Assembly: GCA_034509735.1 (NCBI GenBank)
Contig: JACGWO010000004.1
Coordinates: forward strand, 20,131,395 to 20,195,394
Direction: 5' to 3'
Length of the DNA: 64,000 nt
From: Sesamum alatum
Taxonomy: Eukaryota > Streptophyta > Magnoliopsida > Lamiales > Pedaliaceae
Position numbers and translations under genes: made by a program. Positions 1 through 11,059 of this stretch are shown here, one piece after another. Every line of letters begins with the position of its first letter. The first letter of the stretch is position 1. The notes beneath the pieces are model-generated. The model was not told where the DNA came from. It saw only the letters and a program-made list of their open reading frames with translations, and searched no databases.

Positions 1-1083
1 CTCCGTGTTCGTCCTGCAAAATTGCCCCATCAAAGTTTAGTTTGATCACGCCCGGCGGGGGTTTAGTCCAGGACACTGGAAGTGGGGCGTCCGTTGCATT
101 CATCACCGGGGGAAGTGCTTCATTGTAGGCAAGGAATGTACGTTTTGAATTTATCAGCAAATTGCGCGTATCCACGATTGTTCCTTCCATCACCCTTGTG
201 TTGCGGAGCTTCCAAATGGACCAGCAGACTATGAGGAACCATCCAAATTGCTCTTTCTCCAGCACACCATGGATTTGTCTCATCCATTCCTCACAGGACC
301 CGAGCCAGCTTCTGATGAGGTGCCATGGCAAGTAGACATTGCCCAAAAGAGCCGGAGCTCTGGCAGGAGAGAAAAACATGATATAAGTCCTCAGCGGCCT
401 CCCTACAGCGTGCGCAGCAGACACCGATAGGAACTTTCCTCGGCACTAGATTTTCGGCTGTAGGCAGTAGGTTTCTGCATGCTTTCCAGCCAAATAATTG
501 CACTCGGTGCGGGACGCATGAGACCCAGATAAACTCCCAGTGTGATTTCTTATCCAGCCAGCTGCCTTCGCCCATATCCCTCTGCTGAAGTCTTCGCGCC
601 AGATTATATACTGATCGAACGGTAAAGCGTCCATTGTTTGCATAGTGCCATATCAGTTTGTCCATGCTTCCAAGCCCAAGGGGTATCGATAGAATAGTCT
701 CAGCATCATTTGTTTCCAACAAAAGCCTTAATCAGCTCCACCTTCCAGTGCCTACCATCCTCCTCTATTAAATGGGCCACATGCTCAACATTCATCCGCG
801 GATCAGCCGCAATTTGGACTTTGAACGAAAATTGTCTGGGCTGCCATTTATCATTCCAAACATTAAAATTTGTTCCATCACCAACCATCAATCGTGTGCC
901 CACCTCGATGAGGTATCTCACGCCCCCAAATGCTTTGCCATGAGTAACATGGGTTAGACCCTCACCTGGAGGAAAGAAAAGTATCATGAGGAAAGTACCT
1001 GCCTTTATATACTCGGCTAAGGAGACAGTTTGGTTCTGTCAAAATTCTCCATGCCTGTTTTACAAGTAGTGCTTCATTGAATA
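1..1083 (-). pseudogene. LINE ORF2 linker, zf-RVT and RNase H start
   Basis: From 1083 down to about 990 the minus strand encodes the usual NEALLVKQAWRI type segment. After a frameshift, 987-706 carries a VGDGTNFNVWNDKW motif. After another frameshift, 722-291 carries a zf-RVT domain (HWEFIWVSCVPHRVQLFGWKAC, then a CCARC cysteine pair and YHVFLSCQ). In a third frame, 250-1 carries WTKPPPGVIKLNFDGA, the first strand of an RVT_3 type RNase H. Three frames for one protein make this a pseudogene. It is cut by the window start, so the LINE 3' end is not visible. Confidence 0.85.
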
Positions 1084-1091
1084 GTTGTAAC

Positions 1092-2068
1092 CAATGTTTT
1101 CAGAACCGGACCGGAGATCGAACCGTTCAAGCTACTGGGTCATTGGGTCACTGGTCCGACCGGTTGAACCGGATTAAAATAACCGGTTAACCCGGACCCT
1201 AATATATTTATGTTTATATATATATATACACACACATAATATACTAATCATTATGTATCAATTAATTAAGAAAAAATATGATAAAAATAAAAGCAAGCTT
1301 AAATAAATATATGTAAAAAAACCAACAACTTAATGTGAGGAAAAAGAGTTGGATACATAATATTGAAGAATAGAAAAGAAAAAAAATATATATTTGCATA
1401 CATAATATTGAAGAAGATGGAAAAAAAGGAGGGGGGGGAGATAATACATTATCTTTTAAGATTTGAGGAGGAGTTGAATTTGATTTTAATCAAATATAGG
1501 TAGCAATCGGTGTCTCCATATAATTTTTCTATAAAAAAATCCAAAAAAGATTGGAGAAAAGAAGAAAAGAGTAGATGGAGAAGAAATAGAATAAAAACAC
1601 CTAGAAATGATGTCCCACATTGAAAAAGTTTAGAAGTATAATAACTTTATGTATAAATATGGAAAAGTTTGAGGTTTTAAGCCATACTTATCGTCCCACA
1701 TTGGAAAATTAGAAGCCAAGTACGGACACTTTAGCTTATAAATAAGGAATACCTTGAGTCAATTTTATTATCCCACATTGAGAAACCATAAGTTAAGTTT
1801 AAGTACTTGAGGCTATAAATATAGAAAAGTTTAAGCCCAAAAAGTATTTACATTTCTTTTTTTTTTCAATTTTTTTTTAAAAATAAGGTCAAAACCGGGT
1901 GTGACCGGGTCATCGGGTCACCGATTTTGACCGGTTTTCCCGGGTTTTGACCGGGTCACACCGGTTTTGACCACACCGGTTTTGGCCATGTGAACCGGCC
2001 TGGACACATGGCCGGTTCCCGGTTGAACCGGTTGAACCGGCCGGTCCGGTCCGGTTCTTAAAACATGG
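1092..2068. mobile_element. Non-autonomous hAT-like element, 977 bp
   Basis: The element is flanked by a perfect 8-bp duplication, GTTGTAAC, at 1084-1091 and 2069-2076. Its terminal inverted repeats read CAATGTTTTCAGAACCGG at the left and CCATGTTTTAAGAACCGG inward from the right. Subterminal regions are packed with ACCGG motifs (GACCGGTT, TTGACCGG) in both orientations, while the centre is AT-rich and encodes nothing. The 8-bp duplication and short TIRs with repeated subterminal motifs are the hAT signature. No transposase is present, so it would depend on one supplied elsewhere. Confidence 0.85.
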
Positions 2069-2312
2069 GTTGTAACTTCCGAAACCCAAATCCACCCCTC
2101 CATTTCTGCTGACTGATCCCCTCCCAACTGAGGAAGTGGATACACTTTTTGTCAGACTCTTCATTCCACCAGAAATCATTAATAATAGACTCCATTGTGC
2201 TAATTAGCGATGCGGGAATACAGAAGCATAACGTGGCGTACATCGGCATCGCTTGAAGAACCGATTTAATGAGGACAGTTCGGCCGACTTGCGAGAGAGT
2301 ACCCTTGTGTTG
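2069..2312 (-). pseudogene. LINE reverse transcriptase, C-terminal segment
   Basis: The minus-strand translation has the block that follows the RT catalytic core in plant LINEs: an LSQVGRTVLIKSVLQAMP segment, a hydrophobic CFCIPASLISTMESI segment, then NDFWW and a glycine-rich GGFGFRKLQ motif. In the family this is the thumb and connection region of ORF2, which copies LINE RNA at a nicked target. The catalytic YxDD motif would lie upstream, beyond the junction at about 2312, and is absent. The reading frame continues into 1083-990 once the inserted hAT element is ignored, so the LINE was open here when the hAT landed. Confidence 0.85.
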
Positions 2313-3398
2313 TATACGTAATTGTGAAATGTTGGCTATTTGTCTAGATTACTTGTTATTAAATGAAGTTGTCATCATGTGATTATATGCAGTTATGGTG
2401 TATGGAACATAGATGGATGATTATGTGTACTATGTTTGATTGTTAAATGACATTGAACGTTGAAGTTATCGATGAGATTTGATTGTGAATGAAGATGAAA
2501 GATGAAATTACTGATGAGAATATTGTGAATTGAGATAAAGAGGTAGCTTACCTGACTGGGGGGGCATACTGTAATGGCTTATGATAATATGATTAATGGC
2601 GAGCTGTGTGTTGTCATTGATCAGTGGAGATGATGTGACATATCATACGAGCTGTGTGTTGTGTGATATGATTGAAGATGGAATATCATATGAATTGTGT
2701 GTTGTGTGGTATCATTGATGATGGGGTATCATATGAACTATGCACTGTGTGGTACCGAGGAAAAAAAAGGAGATATTATGATTGGGTTGATGAAACTGGC
2801 AAAAACCATTGAGTGATGCACTCCAGCTTGACTAAGCAGGGCCCTAATAAAATAAACGGTGATTCTAGATATATTGTACTATGGATTGATGTATGATTGT
2901 TGTATTGGTTATTTCATAATTTTGTGGTGACTAAATATTAAATAATATTTTTTGATTGATATAATTGTATGAGACTTGTCTTATTGCACATGTGTATGTG
3001 TATATATATAAGTCGATGAGCTATGATTATTGAGTAGGCAACTCAATCCTTGCTGCATATTTTTCAAGTCATAAGTCACAATGGCTAGTTGATCATAAGC
3101 CGATCACCAGTATTACTAGGTAGGTCAACAATAATATCCTAAATTGAAAACCCTAGCTACACAATTAAATAGATATGAGATTTTCAGTGGAGTTGTATTT
3201 TTTTTAAGCTTTGTAATAACTAGAAACTTCACTTTTTCCTTTCTTAATAGTGATAATGGCTAAGGTCGAGGATTAATTACAAAATTTTGATGACGTATGT
3301 CCTTTCGTGATGTCTACATAATATATGGATTAAAACATGGGTTGTCTTATTGGATAAAATGTAATAAGATGGGATGTGATTACGGAGGGGGTGTCACA
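2313..3398 (+). mobile_element. Gypsy-type LTR, 5'-truncated
   Basis: This region is homologous in block order to the solo LTR at 59335-61616: both share an 'AACCATTGA(G/C)TGATG(C/T)ACTCCA' block, a 'AAGCAGGGCC' block and a TTGAGTAGGCAACTCA block. It ends GGGGGTGTCACA at 3398, directly before a primer-binding-like site, so this is the 3' end of an LTR in plus orientation. The beginning (TGTGACATCC in the other copy) is missing. The left edge is a sharp junction with the LINE. Assignment to a Ty3/gypsy chromovirus-type LTR is an inference from the TGTGACA...TGTCACA termini. Confidence 0.7.
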
Positions 3399-3403
3399 TT
3401 GAG

Positions 3404-3415
3404 TGGAATCAGAAC
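3404..3415 (+). other. Retrotransposon primer-binding-like site (initiator Met tRNA type)
   Basis: TGGAATCAGAAC lies six bases after the LTR end and differs at two positions from TGGTATCAGAGC, the usual plant primer-binding site complementary to initiator methionine tRNA. The leader that follows (about 3416-3680) has no ORF and is AT-rich. Confidence 0.65.
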
Positions 3416-3679
3416 AGGAATTAGATTCTATGTGGATAATTTGTGAAGAATAGTATTATTGAATATTTAAAATATATATTATGCACTTAAGAGTAAATGT
3501 GAGTTTCATATAGACAAGAATAGTTGAATACAAGGAATATTGACCTATAAGAAATTATGGATAGAATTGGACCAGTACCGTATGGGGAATAGTATTATTG
3601 GTAGAGTTATTATGGACATATGAGGTATTTTATATTTTTAAGCCATGAAAATATAAATATGATCCTAGTCATGTTTTGT

Positions 3680-3816
3680 CGCTACCCCCTTTCTCCAGTT
3701 CCTATCACTGTCCCCAACCCCAGTCCGCTTCTCGCCACCCCCTTTCCCACATTCCATCGTCGCGCCACCATCTCCGCCACCCTCCCCATTCCCGCACTCC
3801 CGTAGCCCCCCAGCCC

Positions 3817-3869
<53 letters not shown>

Positions 3870-3870
3870 A
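3680..3870. repeat. C-rich tract followed by (CT)n and (AT)n
   Basis: A pyrimidine-rich, C-rich stretch (3680-3817) runs into about 20 bases of CT repeat and then a TA-rich tract to 3870. The same C-rich to CT to AT order recurs at 57065-57425, and both contain the string CGTCGCGCCACC. Open frames on either strand here are products of low complexity. Confidence 0.8.
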
Positions 3871-3889
3871 TTAAATATATAATTTTAAT

Positions 3890-5459
3890 GGGTAAATTAC
3901 ATGCACCTCCCATGAGGTTTGGCATAATTACAAATAACCCCTCATTTTTTTAAAAATTACAAATACCCCTGAGGTTTGTAATTTTTAACCAAAATCCTGA
4001 AATTGACCATTTTGCCCTTGAATTTTTACTACAATTGTAGAAAAATCAATCGAGGCAAATTGCATTAGTATCGAAGGAGAAGAAGAAGAGGAATTAGCCG
4101 TTTAGTACCCCTACCTCTAGAGGTGTGGTTGGCGTATCCTGAAAAGGGTATTATCAATTGCTACGAATTAGAGGGAGAGTGCATCAGTTCCTGTTAGAGG
4201 CAATCAAGCCCCGTGATATTGATGAAGAATCATAATCCTTACTTGGCTTATTCTGGCAGGGCCATGAAGAAATAAAAGAAAGGTTTCTCGTTTCATTCGT
4301 GGCTAGCCACTTGCGTTACTTGAAATGGTACTACTTGGCGATTCTGGACTTCGAGCTGCCATTGGAGTATCTCCTCAGGCCCCCTGTGAGTCCACGAAGG
4401 ATTGAACATCTATCAGATGAAAAATTGATAGAACGATATGGCCTCATCTTTCGCGCATGGGATCTGTTGAGGACTGGAGAAGTGATTCTTCCCCTCCCTT
4501 TGAAAGATAGTTATCAAGGGACGATGATATGACCGCTTCAGGCTCAAAAAAGAAAAATAGAGAATGACTCGATTTTCTTTTAAAGTGAGCACTTTTTGGA
4601 GAGAATCGCCCAATCGTTATCTTATCTTTGTCTAGAGTAAGTTGGTGTGAATTCTACTACGATAGAGGATCTACAATCATTAGCTCTGGTTCACAGGCAA
4701 GTAGTGAGGGGATTGAGTTTCACTCTTGAGAGATAGCCAGATAGTGTTGAGAGCCATCTGTAGCAGTCGTAAGGTAAGGCCTTAGTTCAGTCGTAAGTCC
4801 GCCCCCTTCAACCACCTGACCCAGTCGACCATCGTCATAATACTTGGGCAATATGGTAGAAAACGTACTTGGACCCATAATCATAATCAGGTCCAGTAGA
4901 TTCTTACTAAGGGTACTTCCAATCTTCAACTGATCCATGACCTTATCGTCACAGTCAGGAGAAAATGGAACAAAGACCTCAGGTTACCATAATACTGAAG
5001 CAGACTTCCACGGTTTCTTGCGAGATGACCCGCCTTCCAAACCAAAGAAGGCGGTAGGCTCACAATGGAAAGACGTAAATGAACTTCTCGCTTTAGTGAC
5101 TCACTTTCCACCCCTGGAACCTTTCATCCATGGAATATCAGGAACATAACGTCGAAGAAGTTCCGGAAATGTGACCCCAAGAGAGGCCGTATATTCTCGA
5201 ATACTACGAGCTACATCCGGCTCAGTGTAAAAAACTTAAGAAACCTCTCTCTGTGCATTGTAGTCCAAAGAAATTTAGAAATTAAATAAAAAATAACTCA
5301 GCGTATAAGGGCATTTTGGTCAGTTTACCTATAAAAATGAATGAAAATGGGTTATTTGTAAGACGGTTAGAAACTTCAGGGGGTATTTGTAATTTTCCAA
5401 ATAACGAGGGAGTATTTGTAATTATGCCAAACCTCAGGAAAGGTAGCTGTAATTTGCCC
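3890..5459. mobile_element. Mutator-type TIR element with gene-like interior (candidate Pack-MULE)
   Basis: The 9-bp target duplication AATTTTAAT is at 3881-3889 and 5460-5468. The terminal inverted repeats are about 180 bp, beginning GGGTAAATTACATGCACC on the left and matching inversely at 5280-5459 on the right. The same TIR family bounds the 42439-42861 element, which has a different, short interior. The core (about 4075-5280) has higher GC than its surroundings and holds ORF-like stretches. A 9-bp duplication with long TIRs is typical of the Mutator superfamily. No transposase is recognisable, so foreign gene sequence may have been captured. Confidence 0.75.
4143..4532 (+). pseudogene. 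Degenerate protein-coding stretch inside the Mutator-type element
   Basis: One frame stays open from 4143 to 4532 apart from a single TAA at 4233 and gives about 130 codons. Visible segments include LRIRGRVHQFLLEAIKPRDI before the stop, then HEEIKERFLVSFVASHLRYL, ILDFELPLEYLLRP and RIEHLSDEKLIERYGLIFRA. A short stretch upstream (4081-4142) seems to continue in another frame (EVWLAYPEKG). The composition (charged helices, few rare residues) looks like real protein, not random translation. I do not recognise the family. A faint resemblance of the LSDEKLIERYG segment to domain X of nuclear group II intron maturases is a guess. There is no convincing start codon. Confidence 0.4.
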
Positions 5460-5480
5460 AATTTTAATTACATATATGCT

Positions 5481-5857
5481 GGTACGAAAAATAATTGAGG
5501 GTATAATTACTAGAATATAATATAAGCAATTACATTATAATATAAGTCTCCCTTTTTTCCTCCTCCTTTCTCTCCCTTTTCTTTGTCTCCTAGTAAAGTT
5601 TATATAGTGGTGGGTCATTCATTATTGCACCAATGAGGGGTTTGAATTGTGCTCTACTGTCTCCTTGAATCTGGACGCCCTTCTAAGCTTCATACATTAT
5701 CCTCTTGAACCTATACTAGTTTCTAGATTTTATACATTAGAGACAATCATGCTACTTACCATATCACACTTAATCACTTAATAATGGAAAAATACTATTT
5801 AATATATACCATTTTTGTGTAGTGTCAACCTTTCCTATTCTAAGTTGATTTTTTCCT
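5481..5857. repeat. Direct repeat copy 1 (~380 bp)
   Basis: This sequence is repeated in the same orientation at 8483-8874 with high identity, including the AAGCAATTACATTATAATAT and TCATACATTATCCT segments. It is non-coding. It could be a segmental duplication or a small dispersed element; neither end shows clear TIRs or TG...CA termini. Confidence 0.8.
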
Positions 5858-5929
5858 CGATGAGGAGCCCCCCAATCCTTGAATATCCTTGGATTTTTGG
5901 GAATTAAATCGGATCACGAGCTCTTTTAT

Positions 5930-6360
5930 GGACTTGTTCTATTATGCTCTTCAAGAAAGCTTTGTTGTCAGCGGCTTCGGGGCAATTCTTATATACGCCT
6001 CAAGGAAACATGACTATTTATTAGCTTTGGGGCATTTCTTTTGTATGCTTCAAGGAAGCTTTGTTTGTCATCAGCTTCGGGGCATTTCTTTTGTACGCCT
6101 CAAGGAAAGCCTGGCTATTTATTAGATTTGGGGCATTTCTTTTGTACGCCTCAATGAAGCATTGTTTGTCATCGACTTCGGGGAGATTCTTTTATACGCC
6201 TCAAGGAAACCAAACTGTTATTAGCTTGAAGGCAATTCTTTTATATGACTCAAGGAAGCCTGGCTGTTATTAGCTTCGGGGCGTTCTATTATGCGCCTCA
6301 AGAAAGATGTTTGTCATTCAACTTTGGGGTCTTTCTTTTATTCGCCTCAAGGAAGCCTTT
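5930..6360. repeat. Minisatellite, ~50-bp unit, about nine copies
   Basis: The motif CGCCTCAAGGAA and its variants recur at a spacing of about 50 bases (near 5996, 6047, 6097, 6148, 6198, 6248, 6294 and 6343), each preceded by a TTCGGGGC-ATTCTTTT block. The unit length is not a multiple of three and the open frames drift between copies, so the overlapping ORFs are not real genes. Confidence 0.85.
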
Positions 6361-7859
6361 ATAAGTGATGTCGCTAAAAAGCGAGATCGACTATATTTAA
6401 TTCAAATGGACGCGATTCAACACGTTTATACTAGAGTCGTTACAAGTGAGAAAAAGTCCTCCCCAAATGAGAGATTAAAGGGGTATATATACAAGTAGGA
6501 AAAATGAGCTATTTAAGGGAGGTAAGGTTAAAGTACTACTTTACCCCTTACCTACCTTGATTACATGGCTGAGATTGATTTCTCGAGGATATTGAAGTAA
6601 TTTGACGTATTATGCTAATTTGGTAAGTTTTGACTTTGGCTTTCCTTGTGGAGATACCCTTTCTTGCCTTCTTCAGAATGGCAAATTTTCTCCGTTAGCG
6701 GTCTTGATCTCTTATTGCTTTATATGAGAAGAGGTTGAATTTTCTTCTTAATTGCCTTTTGATTAATCTTATCTCCATGAATAAGTATCTTTAATTTTTA
6801 TTTTTATCCCTGTTTGGGGGCATGTTTTGTTGTGATGAACATTTTACACGACATGTGTATTTTCTGTTTTGCTTTTTAAACTGTCATATCAACAAAGGCA
6901 TATTAGCTCAAATATTTTAGAGCGTCATGCTTCCCATTTCAAGTGCTGCAGTTTGACCTTTTGAAATAACTATGGGAATATAGAAACAGAGAGCTAAAAA
7001 ACCACACACAGGGGGAAGAGTCGAGCCAATCTCCATACCATCGCCCCTTCAAAACAAAAGTGACTTTTTTATGATGTGTTGTCATGTCATGTTTGCGCAC
7101 CCATTAAGACAGAGGTTGTTTAGACAAACCCCATCTTACCTCTCCATCACATTTCCTTTTTTCTTTTTTCCATATAATCATTCTCGCTCTCTATTCCTAT
7201 ACAAGTTATGGCCTCGCCGTTCTTGCTACTACTATGCTAAGAAATATGCAAGAACATTCAATAAAAGCATAACTAATTCCCTTAAAAATATTTGTTCCTT
7301 TGGAAACTTGTATTCACTGGGAGCTTGACTGAATCTTCTGAGAATTCTTGCATTATTCCACACGATCAAATTGAATTCGGCCTTTTTTGAGCGTGTAGGA
7401 TCCTCAAGACATTTTCTCACATACACCATAACTAAAATTAGAATAATCATTTAAAAAGTAAAATGGGTGTGCTGAATATAATCTGGTGATCAAGAATTCT
7501 CCAAAATTTAGATTATTCTTGTGGTTTAGACTTCAAAGATTTCTCATTCTTTTTCCTTTGGTTATTATTAATGTGGTTGTAGTTCTAGTCAGCTTTATTT
7601 CTCCTAAATACAACTATATAAGTTTCTTATATAGTGGCACCTGTGTGCCAATTTGCTACAACATCGGAATGTGTTTACCAGAAGCTAGATTTGTTCCATC
7701 GCTTCATCTAAACAGATGCATCTTCTTTAAATTCCAAAGTGGTTTTCAACAATTCATCTAAGGTTAGTGGGTCTCATGACGGAGCAGAGCTGAACTTTGC
7801 CAATTCGAGGTATTTCAAGAACAATGTAATGAATCGAACTAAAGAGATATATATATATA
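6361..7859. other. Non-coding interval, nothing recognised
   Basis: About 1.5 kb of AT-rich sequence. Short open frames (for example 7071-7328 and 7486-7761) show no recognisable domain, and I see no splice-linked exons. It ends in a TA microsatellite. Confidence 0.5.
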
Positions 7860-7868
7860 TATATATAT

Positions 7869-8122
7869 GGTTAAATGTAATTTGCCCCCCTGTGTTAACC
7901 AAAAGAGCAATTATCCCCCTTGTAAAAAAATAACTAGCAATTTACCCCCCTGTGTTATTCAAAATGCAGGAAAAAACACCCTCACAGGGGGTTTTTTGCT
8001 CCATTTTTATGGGGTTTTTTGCTCCATTTTTTAAAATAGAGGGGATAAATTTCTATTTAATTTTTCACAGGATTTTTTTTGCACATTTTGCATATCACAA
8101 GGGAGGTAATTGCATTTTTTCC
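7869..8122. mobile_element. Foldback MITE (AATGCAATTTACC family)
   Basis: This 254-bp near-palindrome starts GGTTAAATGTAATTTGCCCC and ends with the inverse, AGGTAATTGCATTTTTTCC. It has alternating 'ccctgtgtta' blocks on both arms. The flanks are TATATATAT on both sides, compatible with a 9-bp duplication but uninformative because they lie in TA repeats. Related copies occur at 39818, 45041 and 56779. Confidence 0.75.
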
Positions 8123-8482
8123 TATATATATATATAGCACATTAGATGAATTCACAAGCAAAATTCTAGATCCCGAGTTACTAAACAGAAATTATTGGCA
8201 GAGCATTTAGAGCATGGAAAAATGAACTTTAGTTAGAGGAATTGAGGTTAGAAATTGAGAAATTGAGGTAGCTATCTGAATTACCAATTTAACTAGGTAA
8301 ATTAAAGGAGTGGCAATTTGTATCTCTTGTATAGTTGATGCTTCAGAAGATAATGTCGTCGTATTTGCTTCATCACAATCTGCTTGAAAATAATAAGTCA
8401 TGCCTTTTGTTGGGATTTTCCACCATATTTCTCATACTCAAAAGAAAATTTGGTGATTTTTCACAGACGACGTCAATTTGAT
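8123..8482. other. Non-coding interval, nothing recognised
   Basis: 360 bases between the MITE and repeat copy 2, without ORF, repeat or RNA signature that I can identify. Confidence 0.5.
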
Positions 8483-8874
8483 GGTACAAAAAATAATTGG
8501 GGGTGCAACTACTAGAATATAATATAAGCAATTACATTATAATATAAATCTCTCCTGTTTCCTCCTCTTTTCTCTCCCTTTTCTTCATCTCCTGGTAAAG
8601 TTTATATAGTAGTGGGTGATTCATTATTGCATTGATGAGTGGCTTGAATTGTGCTTCACTATCTCCTTGAATTTGGACTCCCTTCTCAACTTCATACATT
8701 ATCCTGTTGAATCTGAACTAGTTTCTAGATTTTATACATTAAAAACAATCATTCTACTTATCATATCACAATTAAACACTTAATAATGAAAAATACTTTT
8801 CGATATCAATTATATCTATACATATACAATTTTTGGATAGTGTCAACCTTTTCTATTTTAGGTTGATTTTTCTC
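8483..8874. repeat. Direct repeat copy 2 (~390 bp)
   Basis: Partner of 5481-5857 in the same orientation, about 3 kb away. Differences are scattered substitutions plus a small insertion near 8800. Confidence 0.8.
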
Positions 8875-9714
8875 TCCATCAATATATAAATATATTACAT
8901 GTATATTTTATTAAATTAGATATATATAACATAAATGTACAATTAATAGATGTCATTCATTGGAATTAAGTAAAATGCAGGCCATTGATTTGCTGATCAA
9001 ATTTGGACCTTAGATTCAAATCAGATCAAGCGGTTAATAAATAAGATAAAAAAATCATTTTATGAAAAAATATATAAAAAATAAAGAAAAACACGTGAAA
9101 CTCACACAATCATGTGACGAGACTATTTGCTTCATTTTGGAAAATATAGAAAAATAAATTTCTAATTTTATTTTATAAAAAAATAAATTATTTATTTTTA
9201 ATATCACATTAGGGTAAATTGCATTTAACGACTTTTAATTTAGTTATAAACTACTGGTCACAGTATATAGGAAGAATTAAAGTTATGCACTTATTTACAT
9301 GTCCAATTTATGTCAACGTCTGATAAGGTGATTTCAATCTCCAGTCCATCAAATTCCCATCCCAACCCAATCAACCACAGTTTGACATGCGTATATTACC
9401 AATAATCAACCAAACTTGCACCAACCTTTGGGAAAAACATGAAAAAGTACTATTGACTTCTAAACTGATTGCTAATCAGCAACATGGGAGGGTCAATTTT
9501 CATTATTATACGCTGTCAAATTTCAGAGACCCCTCAAACCATTATAATTAACGTTACTCGATGCAACAAATCTGACAGCCAAATAATTCATTAAAGCTGT
9601 TTTGAATGCGACCACATTTAATTGACGTAGACTTTATGTAATGCATGCATGAACTTGTACATTTGTTTTTCCTTTGGTTTTTGCAAATTCTTCCACTTGC
9701 TTATTTTCTTTTGT
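8875..9714. other. AT-rich non-coding interval
   Basis: Highly AT-rich sequence with no ORF above background and no recognised repeat partner in the window. Confidence 0.5.
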
Positions 9715-11045
9715 TTTTCTTTGGCAAAAAGTAAATTTCATTGAAATTAAATGAATGTGATAGTACAACAAGAGGCTCAGTCAATAGTTGATACAACTAC
9801 ATCCATTGATTTGAGTTGGGGAAAAACACATATCAATTCCAAGCAATTTTGCAAATCCTATAATGAAGAGAAGCGTGAAGGCTCGGCTTCAATTCCTCAC
9901 TCATAACCGATTGTCAAATTTGCTCCATGATTGCACAGCTGACTTGCTCTGGAGATTGGGCCGTTCCTTGAAATTTCGTCGTGTCCCTGTCCATCCGAAT
10001 GTGGTGAATAGTCGGTACAAGAACTCCTCTAGCTAAAGCATTAAACAAGTGTGCACTCCATCATGAAAATAATTTTTTCTATGGCTATGAGCCATGCAGT
10101 AGGTATTGCATTCATTGGGTGAGTATCGAGTTTCAACAGTGTCAGACGTAGGTCGTCTATACAATTTTAGTGGATTAGTTGGCAAGGTAGTCGACTGACT
10201 GAACTAACTCGCGGGAATCGTCATATGGTAGCCTTAGAGGCTTGGTCGGTGTGACTGAAATTTTCGGTTCCGACAATATGGGATTAGTCTCGAACTTGAG
10301 GAATCATGGGATCACGTGCATCTGAAGGCTGTATCTTGGATCTGGCAAGCGATGATGGTATCTTGAGATATGGCCATTATAAGCATTGTCCAGTGCAGTC
10401 GGAGTATGTAACGAGGACGATAGTTTCCAAGAAATAATTTGGCCCTTGTTAGTATTGTGACGGCGAGATCTCCTATGCACTCTGAGATGGCTTACACTTA
10501 CAATGTTATGGCCATAGTGGTTGAGTGAGTGGGAAGGAATTTCCTGCGTCGATCAATAGAGTAAACTCATCTCAAGTACGAAGTATAGTTGCCTAGTCCA
10601 AGATGAAAACCGTCGCCCAATTTCATTCCCTTCACTAAGGCCAGGAGACGATCGACAGTAGGACAGTACCCGTGGGGAAGTCAGAGCCTAAATTTTCACG
10701 TCATTTATTCACCTAGTCTCTAGTGCCATGGACTGTTACTAGACGACTACCCATGATAAAGGACTATTTCTAATTATTGATTAATCGAAAATAATTAATT
10801 AAATTCCCTAGTAGCCCGGGAACAATTGAAGGGCACACCTCTTGGATCCGGTTTAATTGACTTTTATTTTCGCTCTTCTGTGCTTCCGTCCCATTTCCTG
10901 GCCGATCCACTTTCTTTCAAATTTAGCTATCCAAATAATGTGATGCTACATTCTAAACCTGAGAATCCATGCCACCAAGACTATCTGTGTATTTGTTGCA
11001 TAATCTCCCATGAGTGCCTTACCATCAAGACTTGATTCATGGTTT
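9715..11045 (-). mobile_element. LINE 3' region, interrupted by a copia LTR
   Basis: 9715-10080 is homologous to the 3' end of the minus-strand LINE at 44395-44650 (TTCATTGAAATTAAATGA terminal region, AGTACAACAA block, TTCAATTCCTCACTCATA block). 10920-11045 is homologous to 45430-45560 of the same LINE (CCATGCCACC-AGA-TGTGTATTTGTTGCA blocks). Between them sits a copia LTR. The two pieces are not contiguous in the intact LINE, so a deletion of LINE sequence is also involved. Confidence 0.7.
10108..10919 (+). mobile_element. Copia family A LTR, 5'-truncated and internally deleted
   Basis: Plus-orientation LTR fragment matching the other family A LTRs (ATCTGGCAAG, CACCTAGTCTCTAGTGCCATGG and GAAGGGCACACC blocks). 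It ends GGCCGATCCACTTTCTTTCA at 10919, the same terminus as the LTR ending at 29234. It lacks the TGTTAGAATAGG start and has lost the segment between the conserved block and the U5 end (joined near 10810). Confidence 0.75.
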
Positions 11046-11059
11046 AAGTATTATGCACC

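Larger units (their letters stand above)
1..2312 (-). mobile_element. L1-type LINE (ORF2 part), nested hAT inserted, truncated
   Basis: Read on the minus strand this is the back half of a plant L1-type non-LTR retrotransposon: end of the reverse transcriptase (2312-2069), linker and zf-RVT region (1083-291), then the start of an RNase H domain (about 250-1) that runs off the window edge. The copy is split by the hAT-like element at 1092-2068. At its other end, near 2312, it stops abruptly against a gypsy-type LTR. Frameshifts and stops show that it is dead. Confidence 0.88.

Noticed and set aside
3665..3925. Open frames through the C-rich tract before the Mutator-type element
   Set aside because: Same low-complexity cause as at 57194.
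5889..6273. Repeat-containing protein
   Set aside because: The unit is about 50 bases, not a multiple of three, so the frame changes from unit to unit.
5930..6360. CRISPR-like array
   Set aside because: The repeats are contiguous and diverged without unique spacers, and the DNA is plant nuclear.
7071..7328. 85-codon plus-strand frame
   Set aside because: No domain, no coding-like composition, AT-rich surroundings and no splice context.
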